Assembly: GCA_011046135.1 (NCBI GenBank)
Contig: DSBG01000155.1
Coordinates: 1-40,826, forward strand
DNA: 40,826 nt
DNA from: Deltaproteobacteria bacterium
Lineage (GTDB): Bacteria; Desulfobacterota; Desulfomonilia; UBA1062
Direction of reading: 5' to 3'
The position numbers and the translations under genes were made by a program. The number at the start of each line of letters is the position of its first letter. The stretch's first letter is position 1. Of the stretch, positions 24,497 through 34,125 are shown piece after piece. The notes under the pieces were generated by a model, which had not been told where the DNA came from, did no database searches, and saw nothing but the letters and a program-made list of their open reading frames with translations.

Positions 24497-26455
24497 CTAG
24501 AGTTTCTTTCTCTCTTCCACGAGATAATCGACAACGGACGGATCGGCCAGGGTGGAGGTGTCACCGAAATCAGAGAAGTCGCTGGCCGCAACCTTCTTCA
24601 GAACACGGCGCATGATCTTGCCACTCCTGGTCTTGGGGAGCGCATCGGCCCACTGGATAACGTCGGGGGATGCGATGGGCCCGATCTCCTTGCGCACATG
24701 AGCCACGAGTGTCTTCTTGAGATCGTCACTCTTGTCGACTCCGGTATTGAGGGTGACATAGGCGAAGATCCCCTGCCCCTTGATGTCATGGGGAAATCCC
24801 ACAACAGCGGCCTCGGCCACATTCGGATGGGATACGAGGGCGCTCTCCACCTCGGCGGTACCCATGCGATGGCCGGATACGTTGATGACGTCGTCAACAC
24901 GGCCCGTGATCTTGTAGTAGCCGAGTTCGTCCCGCTCTGCCCCGTCACCGGTGAGATAGTAGCCCGGGAACTGAACGAAGTAGGTCTCCTTGAAGCGCTG
25001 CTGATCTCCCCAGACGCCGCGCATGATGCCGGGCCAGGGTCTCTTGATGGCAAGGTTGCCCCTGCCGACACCCTGTATCTCTTTGCCCTCGTCATCGAGC
25101 AGAACGGGTTCGACACCGAAGAAAGGAACCGTTGCCTTTGCGGGTTTGATATCTATGGCTCCTGGCAGCGGCGTGATGAGAATGCCTCCGGTCTCGGTCT
25201 GCCACCAGGTGTCAACGATGGGGCACTCACCGCGGCCGATGAGGTCATAGTACCATCTCCATGCCTCGGGGTTGAGCGGTTCGCCCACTGATCCGAGGAT
25301 TCTCAGAGATTTGATGTCGTGCTTCTTGACCCAGTCGTCGCCCTCTTTCGCGATGGCGCGGATCGCTGTCGGGGCAGTGTAGAAGATATTTACGTTATAT
25401 TTCGCAACCACTTCCCAGAACCTGCCATAGTCCGGATAGCTGGGAACACCCTCGAACATGATGCTGGAGGCACCGTTGGCAAGGGGACCATAGACGATAT
25501 AGCTGTGCCCGGTTACCCACCCGATGTCTGCGGTGCACCAGTAGGTGTCTTCCTCGTGGTAATCGAAGATCAGCTCATGGGTAAGGGCCACGTAGACGAG
25601 ATACCCGCCGGTGGTGTGCATGACGCCCTTGGGTTTCCCGGTTGATCCCGATGTGTAGAGGATGAAGAGCGGATCTTCGGCATCCATCTGCTCGGGCTCG
25701 CAGTATGCGGGGACATCCTTCATCTCGTCGTGCCACCAGACGTCTCTCGAGTCGTCCCAGGCACACTCCGTGCCGGTCCGCTTCACCACGATCTGCTTCT
25801 TGATGGAGGGGCACTCGGTGAGGGCCTTGTCTGCATTGGCCTTCTGGGGGACTGCCTTGGCGCCGCGATAGGTCCCGTCACAGGTGACGATCAGGGTGGA
25901 ACCGCAGTCCTGGATACGGTCTCTGAGCGCATCCGAGGAGAAGCCACCGAACACGATGGAATGGACGGCACCGATTCTGGTGCAGGCGAGCATGGCGATG
26001 GCGAGCTCGGGGATCATGGGCAGGAAGAGGGAAACCCGATCGCCCTTTTTGATGCCGTTCTTTTTCAAAACGTTGGCAAACTTGTTCACCTCGCGGTACA
26101 TGTCCGCATAGGTGTAGACTTTCCAATCAGAGGGATCGTTGCCTTCGAAGATGATGGCAGCCTTGTTCTTCCTGGTCGCCATGTGACGGTCGAGGCAGTT
26201 GTAGCTGACGTTGAGCTTGCCGCCCTCGAAAAACTTCACATACACGTCATCCTTGAAAGACCAGTCGGCGACCTTGTCCCACTTCTTGTACCAGTCGATC
26301 CTCTCGGCCTGCTTGGCCCAGAATGCATCGTGGTTCTCGAGGGACTCTTTGTACATCTTCTCGTATTCTTCCCTGCTCTTAATGTAAGCCTTCTCCCTGA
26401 CCTTTTCGGGCACCGGGAATAGTTGTTCACCAAAGTCTTTTGTTTCCTCAGCCAT
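24497..26455 (-). CDS. acs: Acetyl-CoA synthetase (AMP-forming)
   Basis: A 652-residue AMP-forming acetate:CoA ligase, the usual family length. It shows the AMP-binding loop [18 protein letters not shown], the acyl-pocket segment [11 protein letters not shown] with the Trp that restricts the pocket to acetate, [18 protein letters not shown] in the hinge, and [11 protein letters not shown] with the catalytic Lys that is reversibly acetylated in this family. The ATG follows AAGGAGGC. Its promoter (26499-26527), a TetR-type palindrome just upstream of the -35 box, and a terminator directly after the stop make it a single-gene unit. In an anaerobe it may run toward acetyl-CoA for assimilation; ATP gain from acetyl-CoA would need another enzyme. 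Confidence 0.95.
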   Translation of the reverse strand: MAEETKDFGEQLFPVPEKVREKAYIKSREEYEKMYKESLENHDAFWAKQAERIDWYKKWDKVADWSFKDDVYVKFFEGGKLNVSYNCLDRHMATRKNKAAIIFEGNDPSDWKVYTYADMYREVNKFANVLKKNGIKKGDRVSLFLPMIPELAIAMLACTRIGAVHSIVFGGFSSDALRDRIQDCGSTLIVTCDGTYRGAKAVPQKANADKALTECPSIKKQIVVKRTGTECAWDDSRDVWWHDEMKDVPAYCEPEQMDAEDPLFILYTSGSTGKPKGVMHTTGGYLVYVALTHELIFDYHEEDTYWCTADIGWVTGHSYIVYGPLANGASSIMFEGVPSYPDYGRFWEVVAKYNVNIFYTAPTAIRAIAKEGDDWVKKHDIKSLRILGSVGEPLNPEAWRWYYDLIGRGECPIVDTWWQTETGGILITPLPGAIDIKPAKATVPFFGVEPVLLDDEGKEIQGVGRGNLAIKRPWPGIMRGVWGDQQRFKETYFVQFPGYYLTGDGAERDELGYYKITGRVDDVINVSGHRMGTAEVESALVSHPNVAEAAVVGFPHDIKGQGIFAYVTLNTGVDKSDDLKKTLVAHVRKEIGPIASPDVIQWADALPKTRSGKIMRRVLKKVAASDFSDFGDTSTLADPSVVDYLVEERKKL

Positions 26456-26498
26456 GTAAGCCTCCTTCTAAAGAATGTAATTTGCCTAGCAATCGCAA

Positions 26499-26527
26499 TA
26501 TATAGCCGAAGTAAAAAGTGAGGTCAA
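26499..26527 (-). promoter_or_regulatory. Promoter of the acetyl-CoA synthetase gene
   Basis: Minus-strand TTGACC (26527-26522), 17-bp spacer, TATATA (26504-26499). The predicted start is near 26492, giving a leader of about 36 nt. Confidence 0.7.
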
Positions 26528-26533
26528 GAAAAA

Positions 26534-26549
26534 ATGAATGATCATTCAT
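26534..26549. promoter_or_regulatory. 16-bp perfect palindrome, TetR/FadR-type operator candidate
   Basis: ATGAATGATCATTCAT is a perfect palindrome built from the half-sites TGAATGA/TCATTCA that also make up the Bacillus subtilis FadR box, but here the halves abut with no spacer. It lies six bases upstream of the -35 box of the acetyl-CoA synthetase promoter. The TetR-family protein encoded at 23754-24344 is the natural candidate to bind it. Confidence 0.5.
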
Positions 26550-26578
26550 ATTCATGTCGGGTGGACGTTTCCCGCCCC

Positions 26579-26606
26579 TTGTGATCATGGGAAAATCTGC
26601 TATAAT
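26579..26606 (+). promoter_or_regulatory. Promoter of the secreted-protein gene
   Basis: Plus-strand TTGTGA (26579-26584), 16-bp spacer, and a consensus TATAAT (26601-26606). The predicted start is about 45 nt before the ATG at 26660. Confidence 0.6.
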
Positions 26607-26659
26607 CAGCATTGCTTATCCACGAGGTCTCTGTTCGTAGGGATATGCCGGGAGGTCCA

Positions 26660-27895
26660 ATGAAGAGAGTTCTATGCTGTTCCCTGATGTTCATGCTTCT
26701 GGTCCCAGCCTTGAGTTCAGCCCGTGCCATGGAGATAACGGTTGAAATCTCCGGGCCCGGGGATCTGGTCGCCCTGAAACCGGGGATCGAGAATACGGTG
26801 CTTGCCCGCTGCATCTCTCGGCACATTCCCCTGGAGGAGTATTCGAAGCTTGCCATCTCCATCAGCGCACTGGGGAACGTCATCTCGTTCGACGCCATAC
26901 TCGACACCATTCCACCCAGGGCCTTTCACAAGGATCTGCAGGGCCAGGCAGAAATTTCTCCTGCCATCGATGAGATGATAGAGACGCTCTTCGCCGCAGA
27001 GAGAACACCTGCTCCTCACCCACAGAAGAGGGAGGCCTCTGCAGTTCCTCACACGAAGGAGGTTACGATCATCCGCCTTCCCTTCGAGGGAACCGCTCTC
27101 CTTTCCCACGGGGGGACACTCCTTGTAAGCGACAGAAAGGCTGTATACAGGCTGGCCGGAGAAAAGCCGGAACGAATCTGGAAGAGCCCCGGCAACAGCA
27201 CGATAGCACGCTTGTATGCCTACAAGGACAGCGTCCTGGTGCTCACCGAGCTCAGAAATACCTTCACGACATACTCCATCCTGGGGACAACACAGGAAAA
27301 ATGGACGGGAGCGGTAGTACCTTTTGAGTCCGGATTCGTCTCCATGGAGCCGAAGTTCGATTCAGACATCGCACCAGACAGGTACAGATGGTCGAGGGTA
27401 ACGGTCATGGATGGATCCCCTCCTGAGCTGCCCGAAGGACTCGATCCCCTTTCACTGGCATCAGTGGAATCCTCGGCAGCACAGTCTCTGGGAGAGCTTG
27501 CTTCCTTTACCCTTGACGGAAGCCTCGCCATCGCCAAGAAGGGGGTCATCACCTGGTCTTCTGAAACGGATCATGGCTTCACGCCTTTTTTCATCGAAGA
27601 AAAGAGGAAACAGGACACACCTGTGCGTTATTACCTCAGGCCAAGAATCCTTTCCGGAAATGGGATGATCCTCACCTTTAAAAATGACCAGGGGCTTGCC
27701 TCGTTTCTGAAACACACAATTTCCTTTACCGGAGCCGAGATACTCTCATACACGTGCGGGGCTCAGGGATGTGAAAAAAGGGTGCTCCAGAAGGAAGATT
27801 CCGGGTACTGCGCTGACATCACGCTTCATAACGGAGTTCTCTATGCACTCCTCGTGAAGAAAAAGGCAAGCACGGTGACCTCAATAGCGTACTGA
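26660..27895 (+). CDS. Secreted protein of unknown function
   Basis: A 411-residue protein I cannot place in a family. It has an N-terminal signal peptide (MKRVLCCSLMFMLLVPALSS, probable cleavage after ARA near residue 23), so it is exported. The mature part begins with a strand-rich domain (EITVEISGPGDLVALKPG), followed by a Pro/basic linker (about 112-130). The rest alternates short strands with Trp/Tyr-containing loops (LLVSDRKAVYRLAG, RIWKSPGNSTIARLYAYKDS, VLYALLVKKK), which suggests a beta-propeller or beta-sandwich. Two Cys near the end (TCGAQGCEK) could form a disulfide. The ATG has GGGAGG six bases upstream. It is divergent from acetyl-CoA synthetase and followed after eight bases by a convergent small gene. 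Confidence 0.7.
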   Translation: MKRVLCCSLMFMLLVPALSSARAMEITVEISGPGDLVALKPGIENTVLARCISRHIPLEEYSKLAISISALGNVISFDAILDTIPPRAFHKDLQGQAEISPAIDEMIETLFAAERTPAPHPQKREASAVPHTKEVTIIRLPFEGTALLSHGGTLLVSDRKAVYRLAGEKPERIWKSPGNSTIARLYAYKDSVLVLTELRNTFTTYSILGTTQEKWTGAVVPFESGFVSMEPKFDSDIAPDRYRWSRVTVMDGSPPELPEGLDPLSLASVESSAAQSLGELASFTLDGSLAIAKKGVITWSSETDHGFTPFFIEEKRKQDTPVRYYLRPRILSGNGMILTFKNDQGLASFLKHTISFTGAEILSYTCGAQGCEKRVLQKEDSGYCADITLHNGVLYALLVKKKASTVTSIAY

Positions 27896-27903
27896 GGGAA
27901 GGC

Positions 27904-28104
27904 CTACATCGGCCAGAGTCCTTTTTTCTTCTTCTCTTTACCGGGTGTGGCAGACTGCCGTGCAACTTCGTCCTCGAGTTCCTTGTCCTTGACCGTCAGA
28001 TCTCTGGTAAAATCAGGGCAATGAATTCCGGCACCTTTCTTGAATTTCTTGATGCAGTCAGCTCGCCACGCACAAATGGGACATAGGGATCTGTCCAGGG
28101 TCAT
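27904..28104 (-). CDS. Small Cys-containing hypothetical protein
   Basis: A 66-residue soluble protein. The N-terminal half has four Cys in the pattern LCPICAWRADC...GIHCPDF, which could bind a metal; the C-terminal half is highly charged and ends in a Lys-rich tail (GKEKKKKGLWPM). I recall similar short proteins from Desulfobacterota but know no function. The start is uncertain: the ATG at 28104 lacks a ribosome-binding site, and an in-frame TTG at 28140 would add 12 residues. It converges on the secreted-protein gene and is upstream of, and divergent from, the propionyl-CoA synthetase gene. Confidence 0.55.
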   Translation of the reverse strand: MTLDRSLCPICAWRADCIKKFKKGAGIHCPDFTRDLTVKDKELEDEVARQSATPGKEKKKKGLWPM

Positions 28105-28211
28105 GGTGGTACTAATAGAGTGCAACCCTTTTGTTGTCAATGGAAAAGCGGAACACCTTCTCTCCTGAATCCGAGATGATTGAAGGTTCTTTCTCCCCGG
28201 GAGTTTTTCAG

Positions 28212-28239
28212 TTGACAGAGTTTTTTCAGGTAAGATAGT
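28212..28239 (+). promoter_or_regulatory. Promoter of the propionyl-CoA synthetase gene
   Basis: A consensus TTGACA (28212-28217), 16-bp spacer and GATAGT (28234-28239, four of six matches). The predicted leader is about 32 nt. Confidence 0.5.
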
Positions 28240-28277
28240 CTGGTTGTATTACATTTTATGCTTCTGGAGGTTTCCCA

Positions 28278-30176
28278 ATGTACAAATCATACGAAGACGC
28301 CCACAGTCTTTCTATCCAAGATCCCGGAAAATTCTGGGGTGATGCTGCTCAGAAGATTCAATGGGAGAAGTTCTGGGACACGGTCCTCGATGCATCGAAA
28401 AAACCGTTCTTCTTCTGGTTCTCGGGCGGAAGACTCAACACCTGCTACAATGCTCTCGATTGCCATGTTGAAAACGGCCGGGGGAATCAGGCTGCAATCA
28501 TCTATGACAGCCCGGTCACCTCGACCATCCGCACGATCACATATGGGGAGCTGCTGGATGAGGTATCTACCTGTGCCGGCATGCTGGCATCCCTCGGCGT
28601 TAAAAAGGGTGACCGGGTCATCATCTACATGCCCATGATCCCTGAGACCGTGGTGTCCATGCTCGCCTGCGCCCGGATCGGGGCGATCCATTCCGTGGTG
28701 TTCGGAGGGTTTGCCGCAAACGAGCTCGCCGTGAGGATCGAGGATGCAAAACCCAAAATCATCCTGTCCGCCTCCTGTGGGATTGAACCCAAGGGGGCCA
28801 TTCCCTACAAACCACTCCTGGACAAGGCAATCGAACTCTCTGTGCACAAGCCGGACAAGTGTGTAATTTTTCAGAGACCACAGGTGACGGCCCCCCTCAT
28901 CGAAGGGAGGGATCTCGATTGGAATGAAGCACTCGCCGGAGCACGCCCTGCCGGGTGCGTTACGGTAGAGGCAACAGACCCCCTCTATATACTCTACACC
29001 TCGGGCACCACGGGAAAACCCAAGGGCGTCACGAGGGATAACGGCGGGCACGCCGTGGCACTGAAATGGAGCATGGAACACATCTACGGAGTCAAGCCTG
29101 GCGATGTTTACTGGGCAGCCTCCGATGTGGGCTGGGTTGTCGGCCATTCCTACATCGTGTACGCCCCGCTCCTCCACGGGTGCACTACCATCCTGTACGA
29201 GGGAAAACCCGTGGGCACCCCCGATCCAGGAGCCTTCTGGAGGGTGATCGCACAGCACAAGGTCAAGGTGCTCTTCACCGCGCCAACAGCATTTCGTGCC
29301 ATCAAAAAGGAAGACCCCCAGGGTTCCCATGTCAAGAACCATGATATTTCCTGCCTGAAGTACCTCTTTCTTGCCGGGGAACGGCTCGATCCGGACACGT
29401 ACCACTGGGCAAGCGCCATGCTCTCTATCCCGGTCATCGATCACTGGTGGCAGACAGAAACCGGATGGCCCATTGCCGCCAACTGCATGGGCATCGAGGA
29501 GTTGCCGGTCAAACCCGGTTCGCCCACCAAGGCAGTCCCTGGATACGATGTGAGGATCATCGATGAAGGGGCCCGGGAACTCCCCGACGGCAAAGAGGGC
29601 ATCATCGGAATCAGGCTGCCCCTGCCCCCGGGGTGTCTGCCCACGCTCTGGAACAACAACGAGGGCTACGTCTCTTCATACCTGACCGAGTTCCCCGGCT
29701 ACTACGCCACCGGAGACGGCGGCTACAAGGATCCGGACGGATATCTCTACATCATGGGCAGGGTGGACGACATCATCAATGTCGCCGGCCATCGTCTCTC
29801 CACCGGGGGAATGGAGGAGGTGGTGGCGAAACACCCCGATGTTGCGGAATGTGCGGTCATCGGGGTCAATGACACCCTCAAGGGCCAGGTCCCCATCGGG
29901 TTCGTGGTACTCAAGGCAGGGGTTCACAGACCGAACAACGAGATCACCGAAGAAGTGGTGAAGATGGTACGCTCGGAGATCGGCGCACTGGCCTGTCTCA
30001 AAGACGTAACGGTCGTACCCCGTCTGCCCAAGACACGCAGCGGAAAGATCCTGCGCTCAACCATGCGGAAGATCGCTGATGGCGAAGAGTTTTCAGCTCC
30101 ATCCACCATCGAGGACCCACAGTCGATCCAGGAGATCGAGAGCGCTGCAAAGACTATCGGCTACCCGAAGAAATGA
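28278..30176 (+). CDS. prpE: Propionyl-CoA synthetase (AMP-forming)
   Basis: A 632-residue AMP-forming short-chain acyl-CoA synthetase. It contains YTSGTTGKPKGVTRDNGGHA (the PrpE form of the AMP-binding loop), VIDHWWQTETGWPIA in the acyl pocket, GRVDDIINVAGHRLSTGGME, and the C-terminal catalytic Lys motif [18 protein letters not shown] after the loop and TETGWPI separate PrpE/ACSS3-type enzymes from acetyl-CoA synthetase, one of which is encoded at 24497-26455. GGAGG lies seven bases before the ATG. A propionate or other short-chain (C3-C4) substrate is expected. An MFS transporter gene follows in the same direction and may import or export the acid. Confidence 0.9.
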   Translation: MYKSYEDAHSLSIQDPGKFWGDAAQKIQWEKFWDTVLDASKKPFFFWFSGGRLNTCYNALDCHVENGRGNQAAIIYDSPVTSTIRTITYGELLDEVSTCAGMLASLGVKKGDRVIIYMPMIPETVVSMLACARIGAIHSVVFGGFAANELAVRIEDAKPKIILSASCGIEPKGAIPYKPLLDKAIELSVHKPDKCVIFQRPQVTAPLIEGRDLDWNEALAGARPAGCVTVEATDPLYILYTSGTTGKPKGVTRDNGGHAVALKWSMEHIYGVKPGDVYWAASDVGWVVGHSYIVYAPLLHGCTTILYEGKPVGTPDPGAFWRVIAQHKVKVLFTAPTAFRAIKKEDPQGSHVKNHDISCLKYLFLAGERLDPDTYHWASAMLSIPVIDHWWQTETGWPIAANCMGIEELPVKPGSPTKAVPGYDVRIIDEGARELPDGKEGIIGIRLPLPPGCLPTLWNNNEGYVSSYLTEFPGYYATGDGGYKDPDGYLYIMGRVDDIINVAGHRLSTGGMEEVVAKHPDVAECAVIGVNDTLKGQVPIGFVVLKAGVHRPNNEITEEVVKMVRSEIGALACLKDVTVVPRLPKTRSGKILRSTMRKIADGEEFSAPSTIEDPQSIQEIESAAKTIGYPKK

Positions 30177-30347
30177 CGTGGAACACGTGGTATGGTCCTG
30201 CCTGCCCCGAATCGCGGGTGCACCGGTTTTTCTGCCGGAATCTCGGTGCCCGAATACAGGAAACATGATGGTTTTTTGCGTGGAAATCAGCACAGGTCCA
30301 ACCAGCATCCACGCCGGCATGAACTGCCTATTTGAGGTAAGGAAAGG

Positions 30348-31580
30348 ATGGTTTCTATGAGCGACTCGACTTCATTTCCCCGTTGGATCCCCCTTGTCGG
30401 CGGTGTGCTGGGAAGCACCACCTGCGGTGCGCTCCTGTACGCCTGGAGTGTCTTCATCCAGCCCCTGAATGCAGAGTTCGGATGGAACCGGGCCGACATT
30501 GCCCTGGCTTTTGCCATTGCCTGCCTCATCTTCGGCCTCATGACCTATCCGGCGGGATGGTTGAGTGACAGGTTCAGCCCGAGGATCGTAGTGCTCATCG
30601 GCAGCATTATCCTGGGCTGCGGGTTCGTGCTGTCGGGATTCATCCAGACAAAGCTCCAGCTCTACATCACCTACGGGGTGATCGCGGGGTTCGGCGGTGG
30701 ACTGGTGTATCTCCCCCCGATTGCCACGGCACCCAAGTGGTGGCCGGAAAGGAGAGCCCTTGCCACCGGGTTTGCCGTGGTGGGGCTGGGGCTGGGCTCC
30801 TTTATCATGGCCCCTCTGGCCACCTACATCATCAATGCCTTCGGATGGCGATACGTCTTCATCTATGTCGGCATCGCCATGGGCGTGATGGCCTTCATCG
30901 CCGCGCTGTGCCTGAAGGTCCCGCCTAAGGGATGGAAACCCAAGGGATGGGAACCCCCTGTGTCCGTTGACGCGTCACAGCGAATCTCCCGGGACTTTAC
31001 CTATCACGAGACCATCCGCACCTCTCAGTTCTGGCTGCTCTACCTAGCATACTTCTGCGGGGCATTCGCCGGTTTGATGGTCATCGGACACATCGCGGGC
31101 CACGGGATCGACCGGGGGCTGACCTCCATGGCCGCTGCCGGTGCGGCAAGCCTTCTCGCCATGGCGAACGCTGCCACGCGCATCATCTCCGGATGGATCG
31201 CCGACAGGATCGGTATCCGCATCAGCTTCGTGGCATTCTTCGTCCTGCAGGTCGTGGCGATGCTCCTCCTGTACCCATCGGGACATCTCTACTGGGCCCT
31301 GTGGATTGTCGCCGCACTGATCGGCTGGAACTACGGGGCGATGTTCACCCTCTTCCCCGCAACCTGCCTGCAGTACTTCGGCCCATCGGCCCAGGCCACC
31401 AACTACGGGCTGCTGTTCACATCCTGGGGTCTTGCAGGGTTCCTCGGACCCTTTGTGGGGGGATGGCTCAAAGACGCTACCGGCACCTACTCCGCACCCT
31501 TCCTGGTGGGCGCCCTGGTCGTCTGTGTCTCGGTGGTCATCATCTTTCTCCTGAAACCGCCTGCAAAGAAAACGGCGTAG
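30348..31580 (+). CDS. MFS transporter, oxalate/formate antiporter (OFA)-like
   Basis: A 410-residue major facilitator protein with about twelve membrane segments. The early part ([20 protein letters not shown], then [13 protein letters not shown] as the loop 2-3 motif) and [20 protein letters not shown] are typical of the OFA group that moves oxalate, formate and other small carboxylates. The central loop (about 195-220, Lys/Pro-rich) divides the two halves; the second has [16 protein letters not shown] lies about eight bases before the first ATG; a second in-frame ATG is nine bases later. It sits 171 bp after prpE, so carriage of a short-chain acid is a reasonable but unproven guess. Confidence 0.85.
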   Translation: MVSMSDSTSFPRWIPLVGGVLGSTTCGALLYAWSVFIQPLNAEFGWNRADIALAFAIACLIFGLMTYPAGWLSDRFSPRIVVLIGSIILGCGFVLSGFIQTKLQLYITYGVIAGFGGGLVYLPPIATAPKWWPERRALATGFAVVGLGLGSFIMAPLATYIINAFGWRYVFIYVGIAMGVMAFIAALCLKVPPKGWKPKGWEPPVSVDASQRISRDFTYHETIRTSQFWLLYLAYFCGAFAGLMVIGHIAGHGIDRGLTSMAAAGAASLLAMANAATRIISGWIADRIGIRISFVAFFVLQVVAMLLLYPSGHLYWALWIVAALIGWNYGAMFTLFPATCLQYFGPSAQATNYGLLFTSWGLAGFLGPFVGGWLKDATGTYSAPFLVGALVVCVSVVIIFLLKPPAKKTA

Positions 31581-31636
31581 GCACTGCAGACAGGGCGTTT
31601 TGAGGCATTCAGGCTGTTGAGGCGGGAAGAGGGTCC

Positions 31637-32872
31637 TTACAGGTACGGGGCAAGGGCGCTGACGTACCGGTCGGTCACCCCTCCTGCCGCACTCAACGCT
31701 TCACGGGCGCCCTGTCCGAGATCGTTGAACCGTGTTCCCTGGAGAATCTCCATGATCGCACCGGCAAGTTCATCTGCGGTCTTCACCACGACGGTGTGCC
31801 CGCTGACGACCTCGAGGGCCCAGGAAAAATTGTCCATGTAGGGACCGTGGATCGTGGGAACACCCCAGGAGATCGGCTCCAGGATATTCTGACCCCCCAG
31901 GTCCACCAGTGAGCCCCCTACGAAGGCAACGTCACTGATGCCGAAGAAGCTGAACAGTTCACCCATGGTATCGACAACGAGGAGCTCTGACGGCTGCTCC
32001 TTTGAGCTCCTCAGCACCGCATCCATCCCCTGACGCGAGGCGAGCGTCCTGGCGAGCTCGACTCGGTCCGGGTGCCGTGGGACGATGATGGTAAAGAGAT
32101 CCCTGATCTGCTCCCTGGCGCGCACAATGGCTTCGATCACGAAGTCTTCCTCTCCTTCCCTGGTGCTTCCTGCAATGAAAACAGGCCGTGATCCGATGCC
32201 GAGCTCGGCTCTGAGATCGGCAATGCCCGCCGGATCTGCTTCTGCTATGGCATCGAGCTTGAGGTTACCCATGACCTCCACGTGCTTGGCTTCGAGCTGC
32301 GAGAATCGAGCTGCATCCTCCCGGGTGATGGCCAGTACGCGAACATCTCTAAGCAGTCTTTTCATGACAACAGCGATCTTCCTGTACCGCCCGAAGGCAC
32401 TCAAGGACATGCGTGCGTTCACATAGACGAGCGGAATATCGAGATCCGCTGCGGCACAGAGCATATTTGGCCAGATCTCTGTCTCCGCAACCAGGATCAC
32501 TTTCGGGTGCAGGCGCAGCATGAGGCGCTTCATCGACCGGTAGGTATCGAAGGGAAAGGGAAAGACCCTGTCTGCAACGGCATCCTGCCGGGCGACCGTC
32601 ATCCCCGTTGATGTCATGCAGGTCAGGAAGACAAAACACCCCGGATGGTGGTGCCTGATGGATTTCATGAGCGCAGCGATCGCCTTCACCTCACCCACCG
32701 ATGCGGCGTGCACCCAGATCAGCGGCCTGCCGGAAGGAGGATCCGGAAGGTTCAGGGAGAGCCTCTGAGCAAGGGTTGATTCAAAATTCGGGTGGTTCTT
32801 GAGGGCCAGGGCAAGGGGCCACACCATGACGCCGGTGAGCAGCCTGTAGAGAAACAGGATCACTTCTGCCAC
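31637..32872 (-). CDS. waaA: 3-deoxy-D-manno-octulosonic acid (Kdo) transferase
   Basis: A 411-residue GT30 enzyme that adds Kdo to lipid A precursor at the inner face of the cytoplasmic membrane. The N-terminus has a hydrophobic anchor ([20 protein letters not shown]). Family motifs are clear: WVHAASVGEV (52-61), AETEIWPN, TREDAARFSQL, GSTREGEED and FVGGSLVDLGGQNILEPISW. The start codon is GTG, which lies inside the end of kdsB (13-nt overlap), so the two are translationally coupled. It is the last gene of a small LPS operon. Whether it adds one or more Kdo units cannot be read from sequence. Confidence 0.95.
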   Translation of the reverse strand: MAEVILFLYRLLTGVMVWPLALALKNHPNFESTLAQRLSLNLPDPPSGRPLIWVHAASVGEVKAIAALMKSIRHHHPGCFVFLTCMTSTGMTVARQDAVADRVFPFPFDTYRSMKRLMLRLHPKVILVAETEIWPNMLCAAADLDIPLVYVNARMSLSAFGRYRKIAVVMKRLLRDVRVLAITREDAARFSQLEAKHVEVMGNLKLDAIAEADPAGIADLRAELGIGSRPVFIAGSTREGEEDFVIEAIVRAREQIRDLFTIIVPRHPDRVELARTLASRQGMDAVLRSSKEQPSELLVVDTMGELFSFFGISDVAFVGGSLVDLGGQNILEPISWGVPTIHGPYMDNFSWALEVVSGHTVVVKTADELAGAIMEILQGTRFNDLGQGAREALSAAGGVTDRYVSALAPYL

Positions 32873-33573
32873 AACCTGAGGAGCCTTTCCCTGTCTGAGG
32901 GCGTGTTGATCTCGAAGAATTCCCCCTGCGCCAGGATCACCCTGATCCGTATTCCGTTTTCAAGGGCCCTGAGCTGCTCCAGGGACTCGGAATACTCCAG
33001 TGGGGTCTGTCCAAGGCTGGTGAACCGGAGAAGCGTCTCCCTCTGGAATCCGTAGATCCCGATGTGCTTGAGGCTCTGAACAGCTCCCGGATTGCGCTCA
33101 AAGGGAATGGGCGAGCGGGAGAAGTAGAGGGCATACCCTTCGGAATCGCACACCACCTTCACGGTGTTCGGGTCTTCCCGGTCCCGGGCATCTGCGTGCA
33201 CTGCGATGGTGGCCATCTCGATACCCCTGCCGAGCTCTTCCACCATGTCGGACACGGCCCGGGTGTCGAGGACCACCTGGTCACCCTGGATATTGATGAC
33301 GATCTGTGCATCCCGTTCCTGAATTGCCTGGGCCACCCTGTCGGTGCCCGAGGGACAGTCAGGGCTCGTCATGACCGCCTCCCCCCCGAAGATGTGAACC
33401 GCTTCGAAGATCCTCTCATCATCGGTGGCAACGAGGACCTCATGAATCTCCCGGCAGGCGCTCACCTGCTCGAAAATCCGCTGGATCATGGGCTTTCCGG
33501 CAATGTCCACCAGGGGTTTGCCCGGGAACCGGGTAGAACCATAGCGTGCGGGAATGACGGCAACAACCCTCAT
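32860..33573 (-). CDS. kdsB: CMP-Kdo synthetase
   Basis: A 237-residue 3-deoxy-manno-octulosonate cytidylyltransferase, which activates Kdo with CTP for lipid A glycosylation. Signatures: [16 protein letters not shown] at the nucleotide-binding N-terminus, [27 protein letters not shown], and [11 protein letters not shown]. Family length is normal (about 245-250). GDQ stands where GDE is more usual in the IQGDxP region; the change is conservative but is at a motif position. The ATG overlaps the stop of the macro-domain remnant (ATGA), and waaA overlaps its end, giving a compact three-gene unit. Confidence 0.95.
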   Translation of the reverse strand: MRVVAVIPARYGSTRFPGKPLVDIAGKPMIQRIFEQVSACREIHEVLVATDDERIFEAVHIFGGEAVMTSPDCPSGTDRVAQAIQERDAQIVINIQGDQVVLDTRAVSDMVEELGRGIEMATIAVHADARDREDPNTVKVVCDSEGYALYFSRSPIPFERNPGAVQSLKHIGIYGFQRETLLRFTSLGQTPLEYSESLEQLRALENGIRIRVILAQGEFFEINTPSDRERLLRLWQK

Positions 33574-33800
33574 GACGGTTTTTGCTCCGCCGCGCGTTCG
33601 AGGCTCTCGATGGCCCTTACGTGCGCCTGGTATGCCGCGTCGTCGTACAGGACCATCCTCACAAGATGGATTGCTCCTGCAACACCACCCCCCGGGGCGA
33701 GCTGCCTGTTTGCGGCATTGACCACCGCCTGGGTTTCCTGACGGGTGATGTCCCCCACCAGAACCTGCAGCCTCGATCTACCCACTGGAATCTCCTTCAT
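33570..33800 (-). pseudogene. Macro-domain protein with large internal deletion
   Basis: A 76-residue open frame. The first 45 residues match the start of an ADP-ribose-binding macro domain ([20 protein letters not shown], then [12 protein letters not shown]). The remainder ([21 protein letters not shown]) matches its last strand and helix. The roughly 100 residues normally between these, including the second phosphate-binding loop (GIYG/GVYG), are missing, and the join after GAIH is in frame. The ribosome-binding site AGGAGGT and the ATGA link to kdsB remain, so it may still be translated to couple kdsB. Catalytic function is very unlikely. Confidence 0.65.
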
Positions 33801-34125
33801 AACTACCTCCTGACACGACAGCATGAGCCCGACGTGTTCGCCAGGGAACCCTGCCCGTCCTGCCTCCCGTGGCATGCCGGGAGTTCATACTATCACATAC
33901 CCATCATCGCCGTACAGGCCCTTGCTCCAGTATACATCACCCTCACCTCTGTCTCACGCTCAGAGGGGGCCAGTATGAAGGGGGCCACTCTGTAAACAAC
34001 CCCCTCATCATCCCTGACACACCCGTTCTGACATGATCCATCAGCCGAGCAGCTCAAGGATGAATTGACTTTTCCTGCTCCTGTTACTATCTGTGAACTC
34101 AATAACGCTTGTCCCGGAGGACTGG
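33801..34125. other. Intergenic region without recognised gene
   Basis: About 325 bp between the divergent macro-domain remnant and MoaE-like genes. Apart from the remnant's ribosome-binding site at the left edge and a GGAGG at 34116-34120 that serves the next gene, I see no clear promoter pair, hairpin, RNA gene or supported open frame. Confidence 0.5.

Noticed and set aside
28287-29444. 385-codon minus-strand open frame inside prpE
   Set aside because: It is antisense to propionyl-CoA synthetase, whose active-site motifs are intact.
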